DNA of 49,514 nucleotides from Halalkalibacterium ligniniphilum (GCF_000334155.1 NZ_ANNK01000126.1:1-49514), one strand, 5' to 3'; positions 8,543 to 17,236 are shown, counted from the stretch's first letter. Translations and numbers: made by a program. The notes: generated by a model from the letters alone, not told the origin.

Positions 8543-8582
8543 AAAACCCCTTTCCTGTCTAATAAGAGGAATAAGGGGTTTT
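8543..8582 (+). terminator. Terminator of ccdA-like gene
   Basis: Outer stem AAAACCCCTT at 8543-8552 pairs with AAGGGGTTTT at 8573-8582. The inner TCC/GGA and TCT/AGA can extend the pairing. It begins eight bases after the stop codon and may also serve ecsC from the other side. Confidence 0.8.
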
Positions 8583-8710
8583 CTGCGCTAAGGGTTCCGA
8601 ACAGGGTAAGAAAAACTGCCCTTTCGTTCTCGTCACTTTTATGAAAGGTAGCCACCTGATGCTCTTCTTAACATCCCTCGAGGAAGAACAACCGCTTATA
8701 ACCCTCCGCA

Positions 8711-9457
8711 TTACATTGGTAATGCTTTTTGCTCAAGAATACGCATTCGGTATCCATTTTTCGCGGTTTCTCCAAGTACGTCAAGAAAGTGATAGTTCAC
8801 AGTCGCACCAACAATCGCCCCAAAGCCAGGAATTAATTGGAATAGCTTCGGCAAATCAATATGATCGCGATATTCAAGCTGGAATGATTTCCAATCTAGT
8901 TGTTTTAAATATTCCTTCCTCTCTGGGAATTGTTTCACGTAGTCCTCCCAGTTTTCAATCAACTCAAATACCTCTTTTTTCTTTTCCTCACTAGAAAAAG
9001 CGAGCTGAAAAAGATGAAGGACAAAAAGGCGCTCCCGGTAGTCTTTCACATCAAAACCGTACAGACTTGCAATATCGAAGAGCATTTTCATTTTAATTCC
9101 CAGCAAAAGGGGAAAATCAACGAGCCCTAGAAAGATACCACCAACACCTGTACCTGCCCCTTCAGCCGCTGCGGTTTTTTTATAACGTTCGATGGTCTGC
9201 TGAATGAATTCCTCCCGTTCTTGAAGGTTTCCCTCAAGGAGGGGCTGCTTTTTAGCCGTATATTCCGATCCTATTAATGTTGCATGGACCATATTTTTCA
9301 CACTTGTTGTAACGACGGTATGAACTTTTTCAGGGACAAACTGATTGACTTTCGTCTGAATTTTTTTCGCATAACGTCCGGTCATTGACTGGCGTTTCAT
9401 CATTTTTCGCTTCCATCTTGAAAGCTCGTCGACGACCTGTTCTTTATAAACAGACAA
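8711..9457 (-). CDS. ecsC: EcsC family protein
   Basis: Third gene of the ecsABC cluster; the biochemical function of EcsC is unknown. The 248-aa protein has a basic, helical N-terminus, a Gly-rich hydrophobic segment around residues 100-130 (AEGAGTGVGGIFLGLVDFPLLLGIK), and a C-terminal region with LIPGFGAIVGATVNYHFLDVLG, both typical of the family. The start ATG at 9457 is preceded by GAGGTG. It lies 54 bases after ecsB, in the same operon. Confidence 0.9.
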   Translation of the reverse strand: MSVYKEQVVDELSRWKRKMMKRQSMTGRYAKKIQTKVNQFVPEKVHTVVTTSVKNMVHATLIGSEYTAKKQPLLEGNLQEREEFIQQTIERYKKTAAAEGAGTGVGGIFLGLVDFPLLLGIKMKMLFDIASLYGFDVKDYRERLFVLHLFQLAFSSEEKKKEVFELIENWEDYVKQFPERKEYLKQLDWKSFQLEYRDHIDLPKLFQLIPGFGAIVGATVNYHFLDVLGETAKNGYRMRILEQKALPM

Positions 9458-9511
9458 ATCATCACCTCATTTAACCTTTCCTGCTACCATACCATGCAGT
9501 CTTTTCACGAT

Positions 9512-10726
9512 TTATGACTGTTTCTTCTGACGAAAAACTAAGCGGGTACAATAGACATAGCTGAAAATCCCTCCTGCAATCATAGCAACGGCGCCAATAA
9601 GTAAAGTTGAAGCAAGAAAAAGCGTCAATCCATTTACCAAAGTCATGACAAGGAGCAAGCGGAGCACCAAGCTTGAAAAAGCAGCTTTTTTCTCCTGGTC
9701 AGAAACAGGATATAAGTCGATCCATATTTTTGTTTCATAATGATTTTGCAAGGTGGAGATCTGCAAACCAGCCATATAGAGAAACAATAAAAACACAAGA
9801 GGCTGCCAGCCATCTGGTAAAATCGCCATCATGATCACTGAAATAATAAGCAGACGGACATAAATTCCAAAATAATCATTTGCCCGTAAAAAGGTTCGTG
9901 CATAAAGGAACCCATACGTGCTTTTATCATTCCTTGATAAGAGAGGAAGCAGAAATGCAGCGTAGCTTCTTGGTTTTATTTGATTTTTTAATTGGGGTAC
10001 ATCGGTAAAAGTATTGGCAATTCGATAAAAAAACATCACCATTCTTTGCTCTAGCTTAATTAAATGCTCCCATTTTAGCGTACGGTTTTTTTCGATTCGT
10101 CGGAAATAGCCTACAAAGAGAAGAAGCGCAATCACAATAACTGCTAAAACATATAGCAGTCCTGCTTGGACAAATAAAAGATAGACAAACACTCCATTTA
10201 CGACGATACGCAAACTAAGGTGCTGTCGTTTTTCCACATCCGTTTGTAATCGTTGTTCAGCCCAGCTCATCCAAAGATTGATCCCTTTCATGATTACAAG
10301 CGCGAACAGGACGCTCCAAAAATCACGACCTCCCTCTCCTAGATATTGAAAGTATAAGGGTGAAAGAACCAACAAAACGAGTGCAAGGATAAAGCTTTGC
10401 AAGATGTAGGAATAAATCCTTGAGTTAAAAAAATATCGGTCAAGCTTTCCTTCGTACGGGAGAAGAAAAACTGAATCAGCCTCCTTCACAAATGTACGAA
10501 CCGGACTTCTCGAAAGCAGCCAAGTGAACACGACTGTAAATACCACAATTGCAGGAAAGGTTTCAGGTAGCCAATCCAGCAACAAACTATAATAATAGCT
10601 CCCTAAAATGATAAGCACATATACCGTAAATAAAAAGCCACTATTGCCAATTAATCGTAAGTAACGAATGGCTTCGTTCCAATATGCACTGACTCGTTCA
10701 CGCCAAATTGTCCCTCCATTCATCAT
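9512..10726 (-). CDS. ecsB: EcsB, ABC transporter membrane subunit
   Basis: Polytopic partner of EcsA. In B. subtilis the Ecs transporter affects secretion, competence, sporulation and the activity of intramembrane protease RasP; its substrate is not firmly established. The 404-aa protein has about eight to ten hydrophobic segments, with a cytoplasmic loop (about residues 205-265) between the two membrane halves. Length matches B. subtilis EcsB (about 408 aa). Its start overlaps the ecsA stop by 4 bases. Confidence 0.92.
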   Translation of the reverse strand: MMNGGTIWRERVSAYWNEAIRYLRLIGNSGFLFTVYVLIILGSYYYSLLLDWLPETFPAIVVFTVVFTWLLSRSPVRTFVKEADSVFLLPYEGKLDRYFFNSRIYSYILQSFILALVLLVLSPLYFQYLGEGGRDFWSVLFALVIMKGINLWMSWAEQRLQTDVEKRQHLSLRIVVNGVFVYLLFVQAGLLYVLAVIVIALLLFVGYFRRIEKNRTLKWEHLIKLEQRMVMFFYRIANTFTDVPQLKNQIKPRSYAAFLLPLLSRNDKSTYGFLYARTFLRANDYFGIYVRLLIISVIMMAILPDGWQPLVFLLFLYMAGLQISTLQNHYETKIWIDLYPVSDQEKKAAFSSLVLRLLLVMTLVNGLTLFLASTLLIGAVAMIAGGIFSYVYCTRLVFRQKKQS

Positions 10727-11466
10727 TCGTCATCGTCCTTTGTCATCTCGATGTAAATCTCATCAAGGGTTGCAGTTGGCATCTGAAGCTGAGCTCGCAT
10801 CTCTTCCAGTGTTCCATTCAACACAACTTGTCCTTTATGTAAAATGATAAATCGATCACAGTATCGTTCTGCAGTTGCAAGAATATGGGTTGACATAAGC
10901 ACCGCCGCCCCTCGGCTTTTCATTTCTGAAATTAAATTTAAAAAGGACTGAATGCCAAGTGGGTCCAAACCAACGATTGGTTCATCAACAATATAAACAG
11001 GAGGTTCTACAAGAAAGGCGCAAATGATCATCACCTTCTGCCTCATCCCTTTGGAAAAATGGCTTGGATACCAATTTTTCATCTTCTCCATTTTGAATTC
11101 CTTTAACAGTCGATGAGCTCGCTCTGTAAAATCCGTTTCATCGATGCCGTAAGAAAGAGCCGTTAATCTCATATGCTCCCAAAGCGTTAGCTCATCATAT
11201 AAAATTGGCATTTCAGGGATGTACGTATATGCGCGTCGATAGGCATCCTTATTTTCCTGAATCGTTGTTCCCTCTACTTGAATCGTCCCCTTTTGCGGAG
11301 TCATTAACCCAAGAATATGCTTAATGGTCGTGCTCTTCCCTGCACCATTTAAGCCAATTAATCCAACAATTTCTTGTTCATAAATTGAAAAATTCACATC
11401 GTGAAGAACAGGTTTTCTTGGGTGGTACCCACCTGTCAGCCCTTCCACTTTAATCCGCTCTTCCAT
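10723..11466 (-). CDS. ecsA: EcsA, ABC transporter ATPase
   Basis: Cytoplasmic ATPase of the Ecs transporter. Walker A is GLNGAGKST, the signature is HFSKGMRQKV, Walker B is VYIVDEPIVGLDPLG and the switch His is in MSTHILATAERYCDR. At 247 aa it matches B. subtilis EcsA. It is first in ecsABC, with an AGGAGG site before the ATG. Context with prsA, cssRS and hpr fits a role in protein export or quality control. Confidence 0.95.
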   Translation of the reverse strand: MEERIKVEGLTGGYHPRKPVLHDVNFSIYEQEIVGLIGLNGAGKSTTIKHILGLMTPQKGTIQVEGTTIQENKDAYRRAYTYIPEMPILYDELTLWEHMRLTALSYGIDETDFTERAHRLLKEFKMEKMKNWYPSHFSKGMRQKVMIICAFLVEPPVYIVDEPIVGLDPLGIQSFLNLISEMKSRGAAVLMSTHILATAERYCDRFIILHKGQVVLNGTLEEMRAQLQMPTATLDEIYIEMTKDDDE

Positions 11467-11614
11467 CCCATCTTCCTCCTTTTACCTTTCTATCGTATCA
11501 AACCTTTTCTTTCTTTGACCAGTTTTGCCTCTACAAAACCTTCATTTTTCTTTATACCTAATCATTTTCTCCAATTTTTCAGAGATGACTCCTCACAAGC
11601 TTTGACGAGAAATC

Positions 11615-11645
11615 AAAAAGCAGACTCGTCATGAGTCTGCTTTTT
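11615..11645 (-). terminator. Terminator of the PCYCGC lipoprotein gene
   Basis: Stem AAAAAGCAGACTC at 11615-11627 and GAGTCTGCTTTTT at 11633-11645 with a 5-base loop. It starts two bases after the stop codon, and the T-run completes a classical intrinsic terminator on the minus strand. It also separates this gene from ecsA. Confidence 0.88.
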
Positions 11646-11646
11646 A

Positions 11647-12144
11647 TCATACATCTTCTGGCATTGGTGTAGCTGTGGGTGGTGCGTAGCCTTCTGAGTA
11701 TGTTTTATCAATGAGCTGACGGATATCCTGTGGTGACATTCCTTCATCATAAAGGTTCATCGATGCATGGGCAATTTCAAGACAGACTCCACACTTTGCT
11801 CCGTGATCATCCCACGTAATCTCCCCATCTTCAGTCTGAGCATGAACAAAGCAGTCGTAGCTACTTCGATGACCCACTGATTCTCCACAACCACAGTAAC
11901 AAGGCATTGTTTCTAATAAATCCTGATAGTGTGGCACCCGTTCATAAATCGGGGTAATCGATTCATGGTAGTCATCTAAAAATGTAGGAAGCACTTCTGC
12001 TGAAGCGGTTGTTTCCTGGATATCACCCATCATCATTGAATGATGACCATCATGCTCCTCTTCCTCTGTTACTTGAGCATTTTGACAGCCTGAGATAGGA
12101 ATCATGAATCCAAATAGTAAAACAAGTATGGCAAGCTTATTCAT
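11647..12144 (-). CDS. PCYCGC-motif lipoprotein
   Basis: Secreted lipoprotein of the PCYCGC family, whose function is unknown. The signal peptide ends in ISGC with lipidated Cys20. A short His/Met/acid-rich stretch (EEEEHDGHHSMMMGD) that looks metal-binding follows. The mature domain has ETMPCYCGCGE (about residues 80-90), YDCFVHA and GAKCGVCLEIA, giving six cysteines plus histidines in a likely metal-cluster arrangement. The C-terminus is Pro/Thr-rich. Single gene with its own terminator; GGAGTGA precedes the ATG. Whether it binds copper, zinc or another metal is only inference. Confidence 0.82.
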   Translation of the reverse strand: MNKLAILVLLFGFMIPISGCQNAQVTEEEEHDGHHSMMMGDIQETTASAEVLPTFLDDYHESITPIYERVPHYQDLLETMPCYCGCGESVGHRSSYDCFVHAQTEDGEITWDDHGAKCGVCLEIAHASMNLYDEGMSPQDIRQLIDKTYSEGYAPPTATPMPEDV

Positions 12145-12244
12145 CGACGTTCACTCCTACTAATAGGCGTATTTTGAACGCTTTAATTATAGCATGCTCT
12201 CTGTTTACCATCCGTTTCAACTTTGTGACAGTCCATCCCATTAT

Positions 12245-13831
12245 TTAGTTAACAAAGCGAGTCTGCTCTCCCCAAAATTCCTTACGAATTTGAACTTTTT
12301 GAATTTTTCCTGACGCCGTTTTCGGAAGGCCTGTTGTAAAGGTGACAGATTTAGGCGCCTTAAAATGGGCAAGCCTGCTCCGAGCAAATTCGATAACTTC
12401 TTCCTCTGTTAATTGGAACCCCTCGCGAACAACAACGACTGCATGTGGAACCTCTCCCCATTTTTCATGAGGAACAGCGACAACTGCCGCTTCCAAGATA
12501 GCAGGATGATGATACAGCACACCTTCTACCTCAATGGAAGAAATATTTTCTCCCCCACTGATAATAACATCCTTTTTACGATCGACAATCTCAATATAGC
12601 CGTTCTCCTCAACAATTGCCATATCACCTGTGTAAAGCCAGCCATTTCGAATCGTACTCGCTGTCGCTTCTGGATTTTTCCAATAACCCTCCATCATCCC
12701 GTTTGTTCGAGTAATAATTTCTCCAATTGTTTTTCCATCTGGGGGAACAGGCTTCCCTTGTTCATCCACAACTTTTACTTTTGAGCCGATCATTGAATAT
12801 CCTGTTTTTGCTTTTAAAAGGTGCTGCTTGTCTTTTGGAAAATGTTTATGGTGAGAGCGAATCTGGGAGGTTGTAATCAGTGGAGATATTTCGGTCATAC
12901 CATAGACATGGATGAATTCCCATCCTAAATCCTCCTCGACCCGAATAACAAAAGCAGGTGGTGGTGCAGAACCGGCAATCACAATCCGCATCCCCTTCTT
13001 AACAGGAAGCTCATTCATCTTCTGGTATTCAAGCAGCATATTCAAAACCGTAGGAGCCATATGGGCGATGGTAATATCATGCTTTTCAATTTTTTCAAAA
13101 ATGCTCTTTGCGTCAACTTTTCGGAGCATAACTTGAGTTGCTCCATTCGCTGTATAGTAAAAAGGAGAGCCCCATCCATTCACATGAAACATTGGTAACA
13201 CATGCAATAAAACATCTGAATCGCTGACACGCAGATGATGCTGTGTGGATAAAGCATGCAAATAATTGCTCCGATGAGTCAGCATGACTCCTTTTGGGTT
13301 TCCAGTCGTTCCACTCGTATAAAGAAGGCTCGCAATATCTGTCTCTTCTAACTGAACTCGTTCAAAATTTCTTGAAGGGAATTGACGAAGCCATTGATTG
13401 TAGCTTTTGTAATTCGGACCATCTTCCTTCGTACCATGAACAATAATTTCTCGTAAAGACGTCAACTGATCTAAAATGGGCTCCACAAGAGGGTAAAGCT
13501 CCTTATCAACAAACAAAACCTGACTCTCACTATGATTTAAAATAAAAAGGTAATCTTCAGGCTTTAAGCGTGTATTTAATGGAGTCATAACCGCTCCAAC
13601 TTGAAAAGCACCATAAAACCCCTCAAGCATCTCTATCGTATTTGGTGCCAAATAAGCGACCTTATCCCCTTTCTGGATTTGAAGCGCTTTCAAACCATTA
13701 GAAAGTTGATTCACACGCTTTCCTAGCTCGGCATAAGTAAGGGAACGCTCGTCCTCAATAATCGCTAGCTTTTCTCCGTAAAGCTCGACAGCTCGATCCA
13801 AGAAATCAGTCAATATTAATGGTACATGCAT
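12245..13831 (-). CDS. AMP-forming acyl-CoA ligase (medium/long-chain type)
   Basis: Cytoplasmic ligase that activates a carboxylic acid, probably a fatty acid, to its CoA thioester. The AMP-binding core motif is SLLYTSGTTGNPKGVMLTH; further motifs are GMTEISP, GWLYTGDMA, DRKKDVIISGGENIS and the C-terminal catalytic Lys in LPKTASGKIQK. Start: ATG at 13831 (MHVPLILTDF), because AAGGGGGGG lies seven bases upstream; an upstream in-frame ATG has no site. Result is 528 aa. It is most like the short AlkK/FadD-type ligases; substrate length cannot be read from the sequence. Transcribed away from hit. Confidence 0.85.
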   Translation of the reverse strand: MHVPLILTDFLDRAVELYGEKLAIIEDERSLTYAELGKRVNQLSNGLKALQIQKGDKVAYLAPNTIEMLEGFYGAFQVGAVMTPLNTRLKPEDYLFILNHSESQVLFVDKELYPLVEPILDQLTSLREIIVHGTKEDGPNYKSYNQWLRQFPSRNFERVQLEETDIASLLYTSGTTGNPKGVMLTHRSNYLHALSTQHHLRVSDSDVLLHVLPMFHVNGWGSPFYYTANGATQVMLRKVDAKSIFEKIEKHDITIAHMAPTVLNMLLEYQKMNELPVKKGMRIVIAGSAPPPAFVIRVEEDLGWEFIHVYGMTEISPLITTSQIRSHHKHFPKDKQHLLKAKTGYSMIGSKVKVVDEQGKPVPPDGKTIGEIITRTNGMMEGYWKNPEATASTIRNGWLYTGDMAIVEENGYIEIVDRKKDVIISGGENISSIEVEGVLYHHPAILEAAVVAVPHEKWGEVPHAVVVVREGFQLTEEEVIEFARSRLAHFKAPKSVTFTTGLPKTASGKIQKVQIRKEFWGEQTRFVN

Positions 13832-13967
13832 GAAGGAACCCCCCCTTAAAATGATTGATTTATCACAATCTTTCAATAATAATTATAGCACAACCATTTT
13901 ATCTGTGTTAGTCTCTTTTTCATTTGAATAAACTGTTATAAAACAACATTGGACGAGGTATGACAAC

Positions 13968-13996
13968 TTGCAACAAAGACGAGCACTCTGTATTCT
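13968..13996 (+). promoter_or_regulatory. Candidate hit promoter
   Basis: TTGCAA at 13968-13973 and TATTCT at 13991-13996 are separated by 17 bases, a sigma-A-like arrangement about 31 bases before the hit start codon. Each hexamer matches consensus at four of six positions. Confidence 0.4.
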
Positions 13997-14026
13997 AAAA
14001 GAAATTGGTTGAGAGGATGAGGCATA

Positions 14027-14455
14027 ATGTCGTTTGATCCAGATTGTATTTTTTGTAAAATAGTAGAAGGTGCAATTCCATCAGCAAAAGTTTATGAAGA
14101 TGAACAAGTGATGGCTTTTCTTGATATCAGTCAAGTAACGAAAGGTCACACGCTACTTATTCCGAAAGTCCATGAAGAGAACATTTTTGAGCTTTCCACA
14201 GATACGGCAAAACATTTATTCTCGGTAGTTCCAAAGATTGCTAACGCCTTAAAAACAGAATTTTCGCCGCTTGGATTAAATGTTGTGAACAACAACGGCG
14301 AGGCCGCTGGACAAACCGTATTTCATTATCACCTTCACCTGATTCCTCGTTATGGACAGGGAGATGGCTTTGGCGCTGTCTGGAAAGACCATAGCAATCA
14401 GTATAGCGGAGAAGATTTACAAGATTTGTCTAAAAAAATCATGACTCATCTCTAA
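14027..14455 (+). CDS. hit: HIT family nucleotide hydrolase
   Basis: Small cytoplasmic nucleotide-binding hydrolase, HINT/Fhit-like; the family cleaves nucleoside phosphoramidates or dinucleoside polyphosphates. The N-terminal CIFCKIVEGAIPS is typical of the bacterial branch, and the histidine triad is HYHLHLIPR near the C-terminus. At 142 aa it has the usual length. The start has GAGAGGATGAGG upstream. In B. subtilis hit also lies divergent to ecsABC; here two genes sit in between. Confidence 0.93.
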   Translation: MSFDPDCIFCKIVEGAIPSAKVYEDEQVMAFLDISQVTKGHTLLIPKVHEENIFELSTDTAKHLFSVVPKIANALKTEFSPLGLNVVNNNGEAAGQTVFHYHLHLIPRYGQGDGFGAVWKDHSNQYSGEDLQDLSKKIMTHL

Positions 14456-14586
14456 GACGTGTCCTGTTTTTGTATTTTAAATGGTTATTTTTAACGGGTA
14501 CTTTTGTTTTTGTTTCAAACTTTCTGAAAGGTGAAAATAACAATTTCTTAGAAGGTCGTTTCATGGTACGATAAGACTATTATTTA

Positions 14587-14602
14587 AACACATTAATGTG
14601 TT
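14587..14602. promoter_or_regulatory. 16-bp perfect palindrome in the serC leader
   Basis: AACACATTAATGTGTT lies 24 bases before the serC ATG, just downstream of a possible -10 (TATTAT at 14578-14583). The location suits a repressor operator that blocks transcription initiation. The binding protein is unknown. Confidence 0.4.
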
Positions 14603-14625
14603 AAAGAGATAAAGGAGTGGAGAGT

Positions 14626-15711
14626 ATGGAGCGAGCATATAATTTCAATGCTGGTCCTTCAGCGTTACCAATTGAAGTTCTTCAAAAAGCCGAGTCTGAA
14701 CTGGTTAATTTCCGAAATACTGGCATGTCAGTCATGGAACTAAGTCACCGTAGTAAGGAATATGAGGAAGTCCATAACGAAGCTGGCCGGCTTCTCAGAG
14801 AGCTATTGCATATTCCAGATAACTATGAGGTGCTCTTTTTACAAGGCGGAGCTAGCTTGCAATTTGCGATGATCCCAATGAATTTTTTAGATAAGGGGAA
14901 AATCGGTAATTATGTCCTGACTGGATCTTGGTCAGAAAAAGCGAAGAAAGAAGCAAGCTTTTTTGGTGAAACGGCTGTCGCTGCATCCACCAAGGAAGAT
15001 AAGTACACGTCCATACCAAATCCAAAATCTTTAACGTATAACGACAATGATGCGTATGTTCATATCACCTCGAACAATACCATTTATGGCACACAGTGGC
15101 AGTCTTTCCCTTCCGTTCGACATGCACCACTGATTGCCGATATGTCCAGTGATATTTTGTCGCGCCCAATCCCGATCGAAAACTTTGATCTTATTTACGC
15201 TGGTGCGCAAAAGAATTTAGGTCCTTCTGGGGTAACAGTTGTTATTATACGAAAAGAGCTCCTTGAGAGAAACGTTGATCATGTACCGACAATGCTTCGT
15301 TATACAACACATGCAGATTCAAATTCTTTATACAACACACCACCGACGTTCGCCATTTATATGCTGACACAAACCTTGCGTTGGGTAAAAGACGTTGGAG
15401 GAACAGAAGCGATCGCTGACCGTAACCGAAACAAAGCTGAACTGCTTTATACGGTGATTGATGAAAGCAATGGCTTCTACAAGGGTCATGCTGAGAAAGA
15501 AAGCCGTTCGTACATGAATGTAACATTCAACCTACCGAGTGAAGAGCTAAATCAGCAATTTCTTGCAGAAGCAAAAGAAGCTGGCTTTGTCGGTTTAGGA
15601 GGTCATCGTTCCATCGGTGGCTGTCGCGCCTCAATCTATAATGGTGTAACGACAGAAGCTTGCGAAGCACTTGCTTCGTTCATGCGCAAATTTCAGCAAG
15701 ACGCGAAATAA
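14626..15711 (+). CDS. serC: Phosphoserine aminotransferase
   Basis: PLP-dependent transaminase that converts 3-phosphohydroxypyruvate and glutamate to phosphoserine (serine biosynthesis). The N-terminus YNFNAGPSALP and the PLP-lysine region YAGAQKNLGPSGVTVVIIRK are diagnostic; FVGLGGHRSIGGCRASIYNG near the end is the conserved C-terminal motif. ATG at 14626 is chosen because AAAGGAG at 14611-14617 lies eight bases before it; a GTG at 14617 falls inside the ribosome site. The result is 361 aa, the usual length. No T-box or serine riboswitch is visible upstream. Confidence 0.96.
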   Translation: MERAYNFNAGPSALPIEVLQKAESELVNFRNTGMSVMELSHRSKEYEEVHNEAGRLLRELLHIPDNYEVLFLQGGASLQFAMIPMNFLDKGKIGNYVLTGSWSEKAKKEASFFGETAVAASTKEDKYTSIPNPKSLTYNDNDAYVHITSNNTIYGTQWQSFPSVRHAPLIADMSSDILSRPIPIENFDLIYAGAQKNLGPSGVTVVIIRKELLERNVDHVPTMLRYTTHADSNSLYNTPPTFAIYMLTQTLRWVKDVGGTEAIADRNRNKAELLYTVIDESNGFYKGHAEKESRSYMNVTFNLPSEELNQQFLAEAKEAGFVGLGGHRSIGGCRASIYNGVTTEACEALASFMRKFQQDAK

Positions 15712-15722
15712 TCATTTAGCGT

Positions 15723-15902
15723 CTAACCCATTAACATAAAAGCCATTAAAGCTGTTCCAAGTGAAAGGATACCCATTGCAAAGCTGTATCTAATCCACTG
15801 TCTCTTATTACCGTTTTTATTAAAGATAAGAGAAATTGTATGAATCACACCATACAAACATAGCATTGAAACAGAAACAAAAAAGAATACAACCCCGTGC
15901 AT
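15723..15902 (-). CDS. Small two-helix membrane protein
   Basis: I do not recognise this 59-aa protein. It begins MHGVVFFFVSVSMLCLYGVIH, has a short polar loop (KNGNKRQW), and ends with a second hydrophobic segment FAMGILSLGTALMAFMLMG. The ribosome site AAGGAGGGG five bases before the ATG is strong. It is convergent with serC, with only 11 bases between the stop codons, and divergent from the ytxH gene. Two membrane segments with a positively charged turn suggest a hairpin with both ends outside. Confidence 0.65.
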   Translation of the reverse strand: MHGVVFFFVSVSMLCLYGVIHTISLIFNKNGNKRQWIRYSFAMGILSLGTALMAFMLMG

Positions 15903-15988
15903 GACATCCCCTCCTTCCTTTAACTATATGCAAAAATAGGAAAAAAAGAAGGTCGGGATGAATGTACAATGATTGAAAGGTGGTCAAC

Positions 15989-16339
15989 ATGCGAGGAAAA
16001 TCTCTTTTAACGGGAATTGTAACAGGCGCTGTTGTCGCTGGTATTTCCACATTGCTTGCAACTCCATCATCAGGGCAAGACTTCCAGCGTACGTGTAAAA
16101 AGAAATACGCGAGCTTTCGAGAAAGCTTGCAGCGCGCGAAAGAACAAAGCCTACTTCTAAAAGAGCAAGTTCAGCATACGACAAAGGTAGGATCTGAAGC
16201 CTTTAAAGAAGTAAGCGGAGATGTCAAAACTTCGATTGTAAGCTGGAAAAAAGATATCGATCCTACAATTCAGCAGTTAAAGTTTGACATTGACAACCTT
16301 CAAAAAAGTATTGAAGACCTGAAGCAGCTAAAAAAATAG
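15989..16339 (+). CDS. yhaH: YtxH-domain protein (YhaH-like)
   Basis: Small protein with an N-terminal membrane segment (SLLTGIVTGAVVAGISTLL) and a helical, charged cytoplasmic tail that ends in a coiled-coil-like stretch (LKFDIDNLQKSIEDLKQLKK). This is the YtxH/general-stress layout, and it lies between serC and hpr as yhaH does in B. subtilis. Start ATG at 15989 has AAAGGTGG five bases upstream; a GTG at 15980 is within the site. Length 116 aa (B. subtilis YhaH about 118). Function unknown. Confidence 0.82.
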   Translation: MRGKSLLTGIVTGAVVAGISTLLATPSSGQDFQRTCKKKYASFRESLQRAKEQSLLLKEQVQHTTKVGSEAFKEVSGDVKTSIVSWKKDIDPTIQQLKFDIDNLQKSIEDLKQLKK

Positions 16340-16346
16340 CTGCTTC
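16321..16346 (+). terminator. Terminator overlapping the end of the YtxH gene
   Basis: GAAGCAGCTA at 16321-16330 pairs perfectly with TAGCTGCTTC at 16337-16346 around an A6 loop, followed by CTTTC. The left arm is the last coding sequence of the gene. The T-tract is weak. Confidence 0.6.
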
Positions 16347-16404
16347 CTTTCAATCAGCGACATCACTATATAATTTAATTTCAAAAATTTTAAAAAATCC
16401 ACAT

Positions 16405-16429
16405 ATTTCTCTTTATTTTCAAGAGAAAT
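16405..16429. promoter_or_regulatory. Inverted repeat upstream of hpr
   Basis: ATTTCTCTT (16405-16413) and AAGAGAAAT (16421-16429) are perfect complements around a 7-base loop, just before a possible -10 (CATAAT at 16435-16440). Position suggests an operator for hpr, possibly a regulator other than Hpr. Confidence 0.35.
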
Positions 16430-16528
16430 CTTGTCATAATAGTAACAACAAAAAGTATTGGGGAATAGTTTTACTTAAACATTTGTGCATTAGAGAAAGA
16501 TTTAACGTAAGGATAGGAGGAGAACAAA

Positions 16529-17110
16529 TTGGAGGAACACATCCCTTGCTCCTTAAAGCAATCTGTCATTTTTAGTCATAAGGTGGCTCAACTAAGCAAA
16601 GCATTGTGGAAGTCAGTAGAAAAAGACTGGCAAGCATGGATTAAACCGTTCGATTTGAACATTAATGAACATCATATATTATGGATTGCCTATCATTTAG
16701 ATGGTGCCTCAATTTCAGATATTGCTAAATATGGTGTGATGCATGTATCGACCGCATTTAATTTCTCAAAAAAATTAGAAGATCGTGGTTACTTAACGTT
16801 CTCAAAAAGGGAGAATGATAAGCGGAATACGTACATTGACCTAACCGACTCTGGAAAAGCTTTACTAGTTAAAACACTTGAAGCGTATCAACCATCGACC
16901 TACAGTGTTTACGAAGGAGCGTTACCGATCAGAGGTCTGTACGGAAAATTCCCAGAATTTTCAGAACTCATGAGCATTGTCCGCCACATATACGGCCCTG
17001 ACTTTGTTGAAATGTTTGAAACGACACTTGAAAAAATTGAAAATGATTTCTCTGAAGAAAACGGAAAACTAATGCTGGTAGAAAAAATCAAAAAGCCTTC
17101 CGTTTTATAG
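16529..17110 (+). CDS. hpr: Transition-state regulator Hpr/ScoC
   Basis: MarR-family repressor that controls extracellular protease genes, peptide transport and sporulation entry in B. subtilis. The 193-aa protein has long stretches nearly identical to B. subtilis ScoC by recall, for example [68 protein letters not shown], which includes the winged helix-turn-helix. The start is TTG at 16529 with GGAGG eight bases upstream. A hairpin follows the gene. Confidence 0.95.
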   Translation: MEEHIPCSLKQSVIFSHKVAQLSKALWKSVEKDWQAWIKPFDLNINEHHILWIAYHLDGASISDIAKYGVMHVSTAFNFSKKLEDRGYLTFSKRENDKRNTYIDLTDSGKALLVKTLEAYQPSTYSVYEGALPIRGLYGKFPEFSELMSIVRHIYGPDFVEMFETTLEKIENDFSEENGKLMLVEKIKKPSVL

Positions 17111-17117
17111 GAAACTT

Positions 17118-17152
17118 AACCAAGCGAGCCTACAGATAGGGTTCGCTTGGTT
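17118..17152 (+). terminator. Terminator of hpr
   Basis: AACCAAGCGA (17118-17127) pairs with TCGCTTGGTT (17143-17152), followed by TGTTAT. It begins eight bases after the hpr stop codon. Confidence 0.75.
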
Positions 17153-17201
17153 TGTTATATGGCGTCTAAATGAGCTTATTCACTATTCTACCTCTTTTGA
17201 A

Positions 17202-17230
17202 AGGGGCAGACCTAGCTAAGTCTAGCCCCT
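17202..17230 (-). terminator. Hairpin downstream of the YpmS-like gene
   Basis: AGGGGC-AGAC at 17202-17211 pairs with GTCT-A-GCCCCT at 17220-17230 with one bulge, about six bases after the minus-strand stop codon. There is no strong T-run, so it is a weaker terminator candidate. Confidence 0.5.
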
Positions 17231-17236
17231 ATTTCT

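Noticed and set aside
8708-8730. GCATTAC/GTAATGC hairpin followed by T5 on the plus strand
   Set aside because: Lies in the last ecsC codons, and a better terminator for ccdA occurs at 8543-8582; left out as a separate feature.
14456-14625. T-box or riboswitch upstream of serC
   Set aside because: The leader is too short and has no T-box sequence (TGGNACCGCG-like) or specifier structure.
15820-16050. 76-codon minus-strand frame before the YtxH gene
   Set aside because: It runs antisense to the YtxH gene and lacks a ribosome site; the better gene in this place is at 15723-15902.
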